This document shows, in pieces, positions 38,801-53,800 of a DNA stretch of 64,000 bases. The stretch is taken from assembly GCA_963989385.1 (NCBI GenBank), contig OZ022501.1, positions 99,346,502 to 99,410,501 on the forward strand, read 5' to 3'. Below the pieces are notes generated by a model. That model ran no database searches and was not told the DNA's origin. It saw nothing but the letters and a program-made list of their open reading frames with translations. The position numbers and the translations under genes were made by a program. The stretch's first letter is position 1; every line of letters begins with the position of its first letter. The DNA is from Ctena decussata. Taxonomy: Eukaryota; Mollusca; Bivalvia; Lucinida; Lucinidae.

Positions 38801-41800
38801 TCAGAAGCTCTTTCCAAAATAGATGGCAACTCAGCTATCTTTATTGAACTAAATAATTTAGACCAACAGACGGGTTACAACGGACTAAGCAAATTATATG
38901 AAAAACATTTAACAATTATTTTTACCTATTTTCTATTTTTATGATAGAAGGATTAAACTGAGAACACAATAAATTAAACAGCACCGAACATAAAACAAAT
39001 GCAACCGCAACGGAAGTACCGCCTTGGGACGGTCAGTAATAACTACTGGGGGGTTTAAACCGGTTTTACTGGGCCCAAACCTTCACCCTCACCCTCCGCT
39101 GCGGTGCACACAATTAGTTGGTAGTTCGGTTCGTATGGAGGTCCCCTAACTCATCAGAGAGTCATCACGGTCAACAATTAAGATCAAGAAAAGACTGTGA
39201 TGAAGCAAGGATGAGGACTCGACAGCCAATACGTGTTGAGACACCCGGAGATCCCTGGGGCGTCAGCAACACCACTGGAGTAATGGAGCAAAAGAAGACT
39301 ACCAGTTGAACCCCTGTGGGCCAAGAAACAGACAAACATCCGGCCCCAACCAACTAATATATAGCTTTATGTAGGGGCTATCATAGAGTCTGAACCCCGA
39401 CCCACCGGCGTGCAATTAAAGAGGACAGCAAAGTTGTCAACCGTGATTGGGTTAACCACTAAGCATGCAGACTGTCACATTACATCTATGTTATAGCCAA
39501 TGCGTTTAAATCGTATGATAATTTTCTTAAATTGATCGGGAAATTCTGTTTTCCCTACGATTATGCGTACTTTATATACTAAGTCACCATAAAATGCAGG
39601 TTCCGATAGGCCTTGTTGCAAAAGTGACCTCAACCCTATATTATATTTAGAAACCAATTCAAAGTGTCTACGATAAAATTTAGAAAAAGCTTTCCGAAGT
39701 TTATGATACCGATACCCCTGCTGTAAAAGCTTGGCAGTCAAACTTTTATTACGAGCATTGAAGTCAGCCAGATGACTAGACACCCTAGCGAAGCGAATAA
39801 GCTGAGAAATGTAAACACCATTAGAAGTGGTGCGGGCAACATCACCATCCAAAAACGGAAAATTTACAATGTCGAAATCAAAATCATCGCGTTTGTCATA
39901 AATTTTAGATGAAACAAATCCATCTAAAATAGATAAATGTAAATCCAAAAATGGGGCCTCGGTATCAGAAGTATTTGCTTTGTTTAACTGCAATTCAGCA
40001 TGATAAATTTGACTAACCATTTCTTCAAAATAAGGGTTGTCAATATTTAAAAGGTCGTCCAAGTATCTAGACGTTGAGTTGAATGCTTCAATGACATGAG
40101 CTTGAGTATCATCAGAAAGAGACATCATAAGGTCTCTTTCATAGCAAAATAGAAACAAATCTGCTACAAGAGGAGCGCAATTAGTACCCATCGGAATTCC
40201 TATAATTTGTCTGTGTAACTTAGTACCGAATCTGATGAAAATGTTATCTAGAAGATATACTAAAGCATCACAAACATTTTGGCAAGACCACATTTTAAAC
40301 CTTTTTTGGTCATCGGAAGTAAAAACAGCATGTTTATCATTGCAAGCAAGGTAAAGAGCACCATCTCTCTGAAAAGTAGTCTCAATTAAATTTATTAGTT
40401 TCTTTTTTATTAAATTATGGGGCAAAGTTGTATAGAGTGTAGAAAAATCGTATGTAGACAAACTAGACGCGCGATATCCTCTAGACTTCAGTTTATCAAG
40501 AACCTCAGTAGAATTTTTAATTGACCAAAACAATTTTTTTCCTGACCGTTCGTAAACTTTTTCACAGTACTTAATTACATGAATTTTGATAGTGGTAAGG
40601 CAAGAAGTTAATAATTTGGAAAGTTCAGTAGTGTAAGTCGCATTTTTTTGGAGGAGGGATCATTGCAAAAGCTAAGGGAAACACTTAATTTGGCTTAGTT
40701 GACAAATTAATAAGGTGTTCAAGATATATTTTTTAAGTATAGCACTAAGGTCATCAGTAACATTTCACGGTCAGATGTTCTATCTACATACTAAAACTTC
40801 GATGAATCTCATAACAGAGCTAGCAACCCAAATAAAATAAGGGTTCTACGACTCCCCAGCGCATTTCTCAATAGGTGGAACCGGCCTACTTCTCAGTTTA
40901 GTATGACACCAAATATCTGGATGTCTTAAACTCCTTTGAGGGCAGATTCTTTCCTTTGGGAGTTTTGAGGGAGAGAGTTTACCCCTGCAGAAGCAAATTC
41001 CCCTCAGTTTGCTCCTGCAGGCGCGGATTTCTCTCCGTTAAGAGTAAACCCAAACTCAGAGAGGTACCTCATCCAGGGAAGTAAACAGGAATGCATATCA
41101 GTCAATATAATTTTTTTCCAAAAAGAGAGTCAGGGCATTTGTAGGGATTGATATGGTAGACGGTTAAGATTGTCTTATGTGCAGTAGTGTGGTATTCTTG
41201 TGAACGCATATATGAATTAACTTTGGGCACTTTCGTTATAGTGGCTTGGGCTAGTCAGGGATTTGTATGCATACATGGATATGTATGCATATTTGTCTTT
41301 GGGTGGCCCAGGGTCTCTATTTCAGGGCTGCAGGTGGGAGGAGTGACGGGGATGATTGGGGGATTTTTTTCTCTCTCAGATTTCTCAGTGGAAACATATT
41401 TTGTGGTCCCTCATTGGAACCGTCTCAACAGGACGTTTCTGATGAGGGGTCACAATATGTGTGGAAACATGTGTTGTGGTCCCTCATTTGAACCCTCTTA
41501 ACAAGGTGGTTCTAGTGAGGGGTCACAATATATGTGTTTAGCTTCCAGGGTGTTGAGGTTTGTCACAGAGTTGTCCCTGTTACTTTTCCTTATCTAGAGC
41601 AATGTAGTATTGCTCATGCTTATCCGAATGAAAAGGCGAATGCGCTTCTTATTGTCTGGCTTTATGGGCAATAACTGGAACAGTAAACGGAAAATGGCTT
41701 TGCTTAGGTTGTCTCCCTTAAAACTGGTATTGACTTGTTCACACTTCTTTTCATAATTCTTCTTGTTTCTGTCGTTTCGAATTATACCTTGCTAACAGAG

Positions 41801-44800
41801 GTTTTCAAAAATAAAATAAATTTGAATTTGAATTTGAATTTGAATTTAAACTTCAAACTCGTTTATCTCGAAACTTGTTCTATGGGGACTGAGCACTATA
41901 GCTGTCAGTTGACGATACAATACGTTAAATAAAAATCTTGACACTGCCACTAACGTAAATGATAAGTTCAAATAATGTAAACAGGCAATGATCATTTTGT
42001 TTTGGTTTGCTTTTGTTTTTCCACATCCTGCCTTAAACACTAATTGTGAATTTAGTTGATGTACGAGCTCGGCTTGTTTTCAGGACGTCGACGAGGTGAG
42101 GCAACCGATCACTCAGCCAAGATTTAACCGTGATCTCCGTTGTTTAATTTCGAGAAAGAGCCAAGCATTCTACCTACGCCGCCATAAAACCAGCTAAGTG
42201 CTCAATATAACGTGCATCTGTTGCATTAAATTTGATAAAGGTTTAACCCCCCGCCCCCCAGAGTAGTTATTACTGACCGTCCCAAGGAGGTACTTTCGTT
42301 GCGGTTGCATTTGTTTTATGTTCGGTGCTGTTTGGTTTATTGTGTTATCATTTTAACCCTTCTGTGATAAAAATTGAAAATAGGTAGAAATAGTTGTTAA
42401 ATGTTTTTCGTATAATTTGCTTAGTCTGTTGTAACCCTTCTGTTGGTTTAAATTATTTAGTTTGGTAAAGATAGCTGAGTTGCCACCTATTTGGGAAAGA
42501 GCTGCTGACTTGGCTTATTACTTGTAATTTATTGTTTGTTAGGTTGTCTTTGTCAATCTTTCCCTTTGATGTTGGGGATAGGGTTTGGGATCTGATTCAG
42601 TCAGTTCCTGAAGTGTAGTTACTCTTTAAATTTGTATTGATTCGTGATCGTTGCCTCTCTTTTTACTTCACTGGAAATCTGCGCAACATTTATGGAATAT
42701 ACCTAGACCCGTTACATTCCCCTACCACTGCTGTTTTCAATTAGGATAGCTAAATGACCACATGTTTGGAAAAGAGCTGCTAATTCGGTTTGGTGTGCGT
42801 GTCTATCGTGAACTTTTGTCACTTTGTGTGTGTCTTGTTTTCCGCTTGGTTTTGAGGGCGGGAGGTGGGATTTGATTGCAGTGATCCCCGATCATTGCCT
42901 ATATTTTTACTCTGAATGTCGACCATATTTATCTAAATCTTTAGAAAATCTTAAAGTGATGTATTACTGAGTGCTAGCTCCCTTTTCAGTGCGCTCCATT
43001 TGTTTTATCAAAGAATCTGCTTCAAGATAAATTCCAATACGTACCATTTTTCTTTTGTTTTAGGTGTTGATCCACGATATGCATAGCTACCCTTGTCTTT
43101 CCTGAACCTGTTTCAGCACAAATAATAGTGTTGTCTCCCTTCAGTGCATTCTCTGCAAGTTCCTCTTGGTACTTACGAAGCTTCAGAAACTTTCCTTGCA
43201 GCCCTTCATTTTCTGAATAAACACATGCTTATCGTGAACAACTGACAAAATCAGAACTAATGACATCTTTTTTCCTTTTTTATCTGTCAACAAAACTCAT
43301 GTTGACGGACGTCTTTTGATTAAGATTCTTAAGATTCAAATGGCAGCCCACAGCACACTTTTACGTGTACTCAGGTCAGTGGATACAGCTCCAATAATAA
43401 CAAATTTGAACTATGTCTGCCTTGTCATAAGGCGCTACGTTGAAAAGAAAGAATATGCTACAAGATGGGAGCAGTCTTTCCGTTATGTGTATCCCGCCCC
43501 GCCACGAATGTAATAAATGCTTTAAACACTCGGAAAACTAGAAACATGGTAACTAATAGGGCCCCGCCTTTTAAATATCTTCAACAATTTTAAAATTAGA
43601 GAGCGAACAAGTTTTCCAGACTGTAAACTACAAAGGGGAATATTTCCATAAATAAATGTAGATGAAGTTAGTTCTTATTCTCTGCTCAGTGTTGATGCTT
43701 TATATTATGTACAAGTTCTATGAAAATATCTTTGATGCTTTTAAAGCTATGGGGCGTACATGATTTCTATATTCAAAATTACAAAGGGGCATAATTCAGT
43801 AACAAATGCAGGCAGAGTTTGGATTCTTGTTCTCTGCACATCGTCTGATGATGCTTTATGTGAAAATATCTCTAACTGTTTCAGAGTTAAAGAGTGGACA
43901 CAATTTCTGTACTCAAAGTACAAACGGGCATAATTCAGTAACAAATGTTGGCAGAGTTATGGTTCTTGTTCTCTTCACATCGTCTTAATGCTTTACATTT
44001 GTACCAAGTCTCGCGAAAATATATCTAACGGTTCAAAGTTATGGAGCGGACATGATTTCTGTACTCAGAATTACAACAGGGCAAAAGTCAGTAAATAATG
44101 TAGGAAGAGTTATGGTTTTTGTTCTCTGCACATCGTTTTATGATGCTTTACATTTGTACCAAGTTTCGTGAAAATATCTTTAACGGTTTCAGAGCTATGG
44201 AGCTAATACAATTTCTGCCCTCAAAATTTCAAAGGGGCATAATTCAGTAAATAATGTAGACAGAGTTATGGTTCCTTTTCTCTGCATATCGACTGATGAT
44301 ACTTTACATTTGTACCAAGTCTCGTGAAAATATCTCTAATAATTTCAGAGTTATGAAAAGGACACGATTTCTGTACTCGAAATTTTAAAGGGGCATAATT
44401 CAGTAAATAACATAAGCATAGTTATGGTTCTTGTTCTCTGCACATTGCCTGATGTTGCTTTACATTTGTACCAAGCCTCGTGAAAATATCTTTAACATTT
44501 TCAGAGTTATAAAGCGGACACGATTTCTGTACTCAAAATTACACAGGGGCATAATCCAGTAACAAATTTTGGCAGAGTTATGGCTCTTGTTCTCTTATAG
44601 TTTCAGAGTTATGAAGCGGACACGATTTCTGTACTCAAAATTACAAAGGGGCATAATTCAACACAAAATTTAAACAGAGTTAAAGTTCTTGTTCTCTGCA
44701 CATTGTCTGATGATGCTTTTCATTTGTACCCAGTCTCGTGAAAATATCTCTAATAGTTTCAGAGTTATGAAGCGGACACGATTTCTGTATTCAAAATTAC

Positions 44801-47800
44801 AAAGGGGCATAATTCAGTAAAAACTGTAGGCAGAATTATGGTTTTTGTTCTCTGCACATCGTCTGAACATGTTTTACATTTGTACCATGTTTCGTGAAAA
44901 CATCTCTGATAGTTTCAGAGTTATGAAGCGGACACGATTTCTGTACTCAAAATTACAAAGGGACATAATTCAGTAAAAAATGTAGACAGAGTTATGGTTT
45001 TTGTTCTCTGCACATTGTCTGATAATGCTTTACATTTGTACCAAGTCTCGTGAAAATATCTCTGACGGTTTTAGAGTTATTGAGGGACACGAAATGATGA
45101 CGGACGGATGGACGGACAGACAGACGGACGGACAAGGTGATTACTATAGGGCCTCCGCAGACTTCGTCTGGCGGGGCCCTTATAAATTTTGTTTTGCCAA
45201 ACTGGCCTGAGAGACGGATACTTTTCATCCAGTTTGCATTTGTTCTTCAAGGTATCTGGTCACCATAAACTTAACTGTCAGATTTGTTGCCTTTCAATAA
45301 GAGGCTATTTGTTGCTTGCTGAGACTTGTCCATTACAGTTCTGTTTCAAACGCTTGCAGTTTATTGCTGCTGAAAAAGTTAAATAGACTGCAAAAAATGG
45401 GTATAGGTACATTTTACATTATTTCTCAAACGAAACCAATTTGACACTTTTTTCAAACCGGTAGAGACGACTAAAATTCGATACATTTTGAAGTAACATT
45501 CAAGTATTTAAATTCAGTGTCAAGGTATTTAACAATATTGCCATTACAGATGACGAAATAAATCTGTTCGAAATCCTATTTATAAAATACAAATAAAGTA
45601 ACTCCTGTGAAGCAAAATCCTCATTTCGAAACCTTTACGAAAATTGTAACTCATCATTGGCTGGTCTCAGAAACGGAACGCTATGCTTAGACAATCTACT
45701 TACGTGCAGCATAGGGATCATCATTTGCATCGTCCAGGCGAAAACTGTCATCAACATTTTTACTTTTATCTTCCTGCATCGAAGAAAGTTCTTTCTCCAG
45801 TCGTTCACCGTCGTCCGATGACAAATGGTACTCTCGATCGTTTATTTGGTCCTCATTTTGTACTGCTTCCTTCCTTAACTTCTTTTCAGATGCATGACAT
45901 GCTTCTTCATTTTCTGTCAAATCAGCGTTATTTGTTCTTTTACGTGTGTTTGTTTTACGTTTCTCGGAAATTAATTCTGCTGTGTCTGTAAGGGCACAAG
46001 AAACGACTATTTCAAAACTGGTACGCATACTTAAGTTGGCATAGCAGAAGTTTGTCGTAAACAGAATGACGAACAGCAACTGTACAATAATGAAAATAAT
46101 AATCACTATGACCTTGTTACGTAGGTAGTTAGTGAAGAGTCTAAAATCTTGATGTGCTGTGCAATCCTTAACAACAATTAGCCGGTCTGGGACAATTCGA
46201 AGCAGATGTTCACATAGAACATCGAAAACTATGCAATTTCGCCTGTACCGCCATTTTACTACACGAATACCACTAAAGGGCATAGGTCTTGTTATTTTTC
46301 ATAGTAATTCAATATGTGAAAATCAAACTAGTAATTCTGTTTAGCTGGGCAAGCATTGCGAAACAAGGACGCACAAGGTATTAATAAATGCAGCATATCC
46401 CCACCATCACTTAAATATTTAAGATATAAAAAAAACTATTCGCATACCAAAAGTCAGTTTCTGTGTTAAGCAGTTCAGAAGTTGGTTAAAAACGTATATC
46501 TGTGCAATCCGGGAAAGAATTAAGCTACTTGTTCGAGATAAGTAGAGGGCAAAATTGTTATTTACTGATAACAATAAATCATTAGGCACAAAGGCTATTG
46601 GTCACTGCGATAACAAGCTGCCAATCATTTTCCAGATAAATCCCTTCACATATGCAATATGTTCTGAAAAGTAAGATCCTTTGGAACCAAGGAACACACC
46701 AAAGAATAGAAAATAGCAGACTCGGTTTAATTGAGTATGTTCATGACTAGTAATGAAATGTGCGACACCAGCCACGCCCCCTAGCACCGGCTTAAGCGGA
46801 ACTCTATTTTCAAAATTACTCAAATGAACTCAATGATAATAAAGGACCAGAAAACATAATTTGCACTATGATGATGTACGGGGAGGCGTTTTACGGCCGC
46901 CACACGATACATACACCTCATGATGGGCCCAACATAAAGCTACTTAGTTTAGTTGGTTGGACCCGGAGTTTACCTTGTCTTTTTCTTTGTTATTTCGGGT
47001 CTAACTGATGGTTATCTTTTGCTCCGGTATTTCAGTGATGTTATTTGACTTCCCAGGGGTCTCCTGGTGTCGCAATGTTATTTCTGTCGAGTTCTCATTC
47101 ATCATAGGTCTTATACGTGATTTGTTTGTTTCCGATGATGATTCATTGATGGGTTAGGAAACCTTCATGCGGACCAAACAGCTAACTAAATGTTTCAAAC
47201 CACTGCAGAAGCAGCATGCAGAGAGCGAGGGTTGGATCTGGTAAAATATGTTTATGCCCATTAGTGATCTTTTGCTGACTGTTCCAAAATGGTTCTTCTG
47301 TTGTGGTTCCTTGATGTTACAGTGTGCTATGTCCGCTTGTCTATGTTCTTTAGCGGTTTGGTAACCTGTTTTGCTACTCTATCTGCCTTTTGTTTTGCTT
47401 CGTAAGTTAAAAATAAAATAGATAAAAATAGTTGTTGATGCTGTTTTTGATTAAGGTAGCTAAATGACCACGTGTTTGGGAAAGAGCTGCTCATTCGGTT
47501 GACCGTGCGTGTCTTTCTTGAACTTGTGTCATTTTTGTCCGTGTGTGTGTGCTTTTTCCCTATTAGTTTTGAGGGCGAAATGTGGGATTTGATTGTATTA
47601 ATTCCTGGTCATTGGGTGACCTTTTACTTTACATGCTCAGTATCCTCGCACTGGATCCTGTTGTGGTTCATAAACATAGTAAAGTTGCTCTGTCTATGTG
47701 AAAGTCTTTAATCCTGATTAATGGATAAAAAATCAACATAAAAATGAGGACTAAATACTGAGATGAAACAGTTCTTACCATGTACTTCTGTTACGGGCTG

Positions 47801-50800
47801 TGCTTTCAACGGGTAGACGCTTCCAATGCCAATGTCCTAAAATGACATAAAAAGAACATAATTTGTGCAGACATAATATAAAAAAAAGTTGTAAATGAAA
47901 CAGTCATACAGATTTCGACAGATAACATAATTTCTCACGTGCCTATCTTGTTTCAATAATATTAAGGAACATTGCACGAAAATTGAGTTAAATAGTTTTT
48001 TTCTGTAAAGAAAAATGGCAGTTTCAATAGCTTTTAAAAGCTCCTGATAAACGGCTTTCTATGAAACTCTTGTACGCTGGATAGCACTGCAAACAACTTG
48101 TACACTGCACAAGGCCTGCCCAGGCATCCCACCTACTCACGTTTCATGTCCAGAGACGCTAACAAAAGATTCCTCGGATCAAAATGAAATGCGTACCAAA
48201 TTATTCCTTGTGTTCTTACTAAGAAAATTGATACCCACAACATATGTTTACTTAGTCTGGGAGGGTAGATAAGGGCGTTTTCGGTGTTGAGAAAATCCGA
48301 CAAATGCTCCAAAAGCTTCCAGTTTGGTAACAGAAAGTTTAAATTAAACATAGCGCCCTATCTACAGCACATTTAATATTTTCATTGCATCTTAATTCAT
48401 CAAAACCTTTGCAGTACACAAACTATAAAATGTGCTGGAGGCTTGGCCTATATATTTTGGAAGCCGCAATTACGTCATTTTTTATAAAAATCCCTTTTGG
48501 ATAGGTATGTTCAAGGTAAAAATCACATTTTTTTACGCACGCTCTGGTTGATTTTGTGTTTGATGTTACTTTGCAGGTTGGAACTTTCCTTTTAATTTAG
48601 TTTTATCGAACAAGTGCCATTATAAAAATGACTTTTCTGAGGGATAAATATGGATCTTATCATACCAGGTCATTTGTCGACAATTAAAAATACTTTAACC
48701 CAACCCCACCCCCACCCCCACACACGCGCCCCCTATTCACCAGGGTCGTTTCAAGGGCTCATTTCCGAAGTTTTTAATTTCGTGGTTTATACCACAGCTG
48801 CTTTATGTTTCAAAGTCTTCTCTTGCTCTTGTTATTGGTTCTGTGTTTGATTTAGCATTCTGATCACCTGGCTTGGAGAAGAGGGAGCTGGTCTTTGTGT
48901 TTCTCGAGCATTTTTTCCGCGTGACTATGTGTTTTATTGTCCTGCTGGTGTTGAGCTTGGACTGCGGTTTGTGACTGTGGCATACCTTGAAATTTTTATT
49001 AATTTTTTGCGTATTGTCGTGTAAAAAATGGAGGACTACTAAAATATTAACGAGATCTCAAATTGGTCAGTATATAAACTTTAAATCAAGAAGAAATAGC
49101 TTTGAATTCTAGTCAACATGGATTGATGAATTCAACAGACTCCGAAATTGTTGAAGTATTCTAGCATCATATATGTACTTGTAGGTGTTGTGAGTTGCGT
49201 TTCTACCTGCTTTAAGAGCCCCTAAATGAACTGCGCCTCATACTCGTAAAGAGCTAAGTCGAAGGCAAAAGCATGAGTTTTCAATCCCATGTTATATTCT
49301 AGACACCAAGTCGAAATGCAGCCGATATTTTGAAGATCATGTCCTAATTTTACGATACCGATACCCTGTAAGAAAATTTTAGCCGCTGTGAAGTGAATAA
49401 CGTGAGCAGGAACTCTGGGAAAACGGTTAAATTGAAAAATAACACTACCCCCTAATATGTAGAAAGTGAAACTTCTCTGTCCGAAATTGGAAATTCAACA
49501 ATATCGAAATCAAAATAACCCCGCTTGAAATAAAAGTCAGATGAAACGAACCTATCTAAAATAGATAAAAGTAAATCCCAAAACGAGGATTCATTACCGG
49601 ACAAGCGGATTTTACTGATGTTGACCCGAAATGGCTTTCAACAAAGCTACCCCTAACAAGCTTAATCCGTAGCACGAGTCATTTATTTTATACCCTTTCG
49701 TAAGGTTGAGTGTTCGAAATCATATTGTAAATCATGTAATTTTCAAGGGCTCCAAAATGCCACAAGGTACACCAATATTTTACAACAAAAAATGAAGGAA
49801 TACATCAAAAAATGGCCACAATCACAAAACACGACCCAACCAAAGGGAGATACACAGAGGACAAAACAGAACAGTACATCTACCACAACGCACCCACAAG
49901 TCCAACATAGAGGAACGGAAGATAAATGAACAGCAAAAGCCATACAAAATTCATCTACATTTACCAACGTTAGTTTACAAGCAAAACAGGAAGAGAAGTG
50001 GATAGGTGACCGCAACGCTAGACTTTATACAACAAATGAGACAATTCCGCTTTGCATCGGACGGTATTTAAAATTTCAGCTAATGTGGGCTAAACTTCGA
50101 TACCTCTGGCATTTCGTCAAGTTTGTAAGAACTCTGTAAGTATAGAAACTAAGATACCCACGAAATTCTACAATAACATGGCAAAACCGGTCTAAGACAC
50201 CGAGAGAAGAAACATTGATATTTGCAATCAGACAAAAAACAACAGAAAACTATCTTCTTCATCCTGAACCACGTCAACAGCCGGATGCTTATCGATGCTT
50301 CGGATGCCATTTGCTAATAATTATTGACAAAGGGTTGGGCGTAACTAAACTTACACGTAAGATAGCTGATTCGTTACTGTGTGGAATTTCCTAATGAGTA
50401 TGTCTTTGCTATTTCTTCCACTTGAATAACGCTGGACTTTCAATCCAGGGATCGCAAGATCGAGTCCCCGCTCCTCCGGTCTTTCGGGTGAGACTTTAGA
50501 CAGAGGTACCTTCTTCATATGATATAGTTTATGGTGGGACGTTTAACCCGAGTTCACTCACTCCACTCACAATATACAAGGACCCGCACTGCAAAGCACA
50601 TTTTTCATCGTTGGCACACAGAAAACGTCCTGACCTGCATTAATGTTCTAAGAAAGTACTGTTCCGTTTGAAATCGCCAATCCAGAATTTTACTAGAGTA
50701 TGTAAGGGTAGGTAACTAAAATATGGTTCTCTAAATTATGCGAAGAGCAAGAATTTGAATCACTGGCCATGTTTATATCTGATCTATAACTAAACAGATT

Positions 50801-53800
50801 ACCATTGTGCGTTCAATTGGTCAGGCTGGTATCTTACTGACCCGCCCTCATATAAAGGAGTTCGTGTATAAGCAAAACCTGAATTACCTTGCTTGTTTGT
50901 GAATCTATCAAATAAACACTCTCTGGAATGTCTGAAGGTGCTGAGAAATTATTTGCTGCCTCATATGCCTTTCCACAATCTGAAAATTGGTTGAAATAAA
51001 TAAAAATCATAACTTATTTGATGTGTCTAAACGGAAAACCCAATGTTTCGATGAAGAAAAAGTAAGTATACACACAATATCCGCGAAGTTCCATTTACAC
51101 ACTATACATAACACCTCAGTTAAAGTCTCGAGATCTGATACGATGGTATTTTAATGTTTCACCACCGTCCTTTTCCAACAATCTTTAAAGATTGAGGACT
51201 GCACGCGTTCAAGTAATCTTTTAAGATATAAAGACATTACGGTGATTAAAGTAAGAAATATCTATTTGATCTCTGGAGATCATCAGAGGAAATGTAAAAT
51301 TTTAATTGCATTTAAACTTATTAGATGCATTAAAACACAACCTGTGAGAGTGTTTTGCATAACTATTCCGGGAGGCTGGCTAGATGAAGAAGACACTCCT
51401 TCGTCCATCGGTTCAGCTCCTGAAAACATTCATAATAATTGTTAATGTGCTATCATAATATGAGCCGCGACACGACAAAACCAGCAAAGCGGCATATGCA
51501 CCAGCGAACACTCGGCTCAGTCTGGGCATCCGCCTTGTCTGATCAGAGTCTTTGCTGTCGGCATGGAGGTAGCTTAGACCCTTGGCTGCCCTTTAAGCGC
51601 AAAGCGAAGGCTTCGATCAGACTGGGCGGATGCCAAGGCTGATCAGAGTCTGCGCTGGCGCACATGCCACTTTGTTGGTTTTGTCGCGTCGCGGCACAAT
51701 TATAATTACAACGATAATAATTATTATGATAACAATGAAATCATGATAATGAAATTTACTATAAAATACTAATAATAGTAGTTGAATTAATAAAGATGGA
51801 AGTGCACACGTCACAACCTTTTAGTGGCTCGCAAAGAAAGTGTAGACACAATATACACAGTCTATACGAAACAAAATAGCAAAATTCAAATCAACAAGCC
51901 CTTTATACCCTAGCAAGGTTATCACAATCGTAGATACGACTTAACAAATATTACTAACAAATACAGCAAAACAACATCTCTGTATACCTGATTATTTCAA
52001 AGTCTTTATTTCTGGTCAAGAAAGTTTATAAACGCGTTGCTAGTTTTGCGTCATGTCACTTGACTCTTCGAATTGGATTTTAAAAAAAATGTTCTGACCA
52101 TAAACCTTTGCACCTTCTGTGATGCATCTAGGTTACCAGTACAATCAAGAATAATATCAAGACACATTGTTATGAGAAGGAAACGATTGCTCGCTTCGGC
52201 CTTACGTATTTGACACATTAACTTAATTATGACTGATTATCGAATTTCGGGTAAATATAGCTTATGCGGTTCTGGACTGCAATCAGCCCCAAGAAGAAGA
52301 TCAACAACCGATCCTTCGTGAGGAAGTTGAGATTACAGTAGCAGCACTAAAGAAGGGGAAATCTGCCACAATTGTTAACATACCAGCAGAACTTGTTCAA
52401 GCTGGCGGGGAGACCATGATTGATGTTTTAACAGACATCTGTAACAGGATCTGGAGAACAGGAGAATGGCCTACCCCATGGACTCAGTCGCTGATTATTA
52501 CGCTCCTCAAAAAAGGCAACCTACAGCTCTGCCAGAACTACAGAACTACAGAACCATCAGCCTTATCAGTCATTTTAGTAAAGTCATGCTGAAAGTCATC
52601 TTGAATACGCTGAAACCACAAGCCGAAGAGATAATCGCCGAAGAACAGGCTGGGTTCCGAGCAGGAAGGAGCACCACAGAACAGATCTTCAACCTTAGAA
52701 TCCTGTGTGAAAAGTATCTCAAACATCAGCAGAATCTGTACCATGTCTTCAACGATTTAAAAAAAAGCCTTTGACAGGGTATGGCATGCAGCCTTATGGG
52801 CCACCATGCGGAAGTACAATATCAGTGCAAATCTAGTTCGCACCATTGAGCAGCTATACGACAAGGCTACAAGTGAAGTCCTGAGAAATGGAAGCACAGG
52901 AGAATGCTTCAGAACAACAGTTGGAGCAAGAAAAGGATGTCTTCTATCACTCACCCTCTTCAACATTTTTCTCGAACGGATCATATCTGATGCTCTGGAA
53001 GAACATGACGGAAAGGTTAGCATAGGCGGCAGAAACATTACCAATCTGCGGTTTGCCGATGACATAGACGCTCTAGCTGAGGAAGAGTGGGAACTAGAAT
53101 CTGTAGTTGAAAGTCTCGACCAAATCTGCACAAGATATAAGATGGAGATCAGTGCCGAGAAGACCAAACTGATGACGAACACCGCAGATGGCATCCAGAG
53201 GGAGATCAAGGTAAAGGGGCAGAAGCTGGGTACTGTAAGCAGCTTCAGATACCTCAGATAAGGGCTCAAAACAGGAGGGTCTCTAAAGGATTGCAAAAGC
53301 CACTTCAGCTCTTACCAAGCTCTTACCAAGCTGAAACCAATTTGGAGAGATAACAACATATCTCTTGGATCAAAGGTGAAACTTATACGCTCCCTTGTCA
53401 TTTCCATATTTCTGTATGCCTGTGAATCGTGGTACTTGACAGCAGAGTTAGATAAAAGAATGCAGGCCTTTGAGATGAGATGCTAATGAAGGTTACTGAA
53501 CATTTCGTACAAGGACCATATAACCAATGAGGAGGTTCGTAGGGAGATCCAAGCAGCCATTGGAGAATATGATGAACTCCTGATGCGGGCCAAGAAACGG
53601 AAATGGTGGTTTGGCCACGTCTCAAGGTCTTCTGGTTTGGCAAAGACAATTCTTCAGGGCACAGTGAAAGGAAAAAGAAGAAGAGGTAGACAGAAAAAGA
53701 GGTGGGAAGACAATATCGAGAAGTGGACAGGAATGGATTTTGCCAGCTCCACTAGGGCAACTGAAGACAGGACAAGGTGGAAAGGGATTGTTTGGAAGTC

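Noticed and set aside
39120..39180. Hammerhead-like core (CTGATGAG ... CGAAC) in the antisense of PLE type 2 copies, tempting because Penelope-like elements can carry hammerhead ribozymes
   Set aside because: The core is not kept in types 1 and 3 (TTGACGAG, TTGATGAG), the base after GAA is C rather than A, and no NUH cleavage triplet with a closing stem III was found.
29388..45182. CRISPR-like spacing of repeats in the array elements
   Set aside because: Units are contiguous minisatellites of 140-450 bp without short constant repeats separated by unique spacers, and the genome is eukaryotic.
45986..46283. Upstream extension of the exon 7 frame with a hydrophobic stretch, as if a membrane segment
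   Set aside because: A good acceptor (TTGTGCCCTTACAG) separates it from the charged exon, and joining in phase 1 to exon 6 needs that acceptor.
50428..50480. tRNA-Glu gene
   Set aside because: The anticodon and T arms are recognisable, but the D arm and acceptor stem do not form and a SINE-like body follows.
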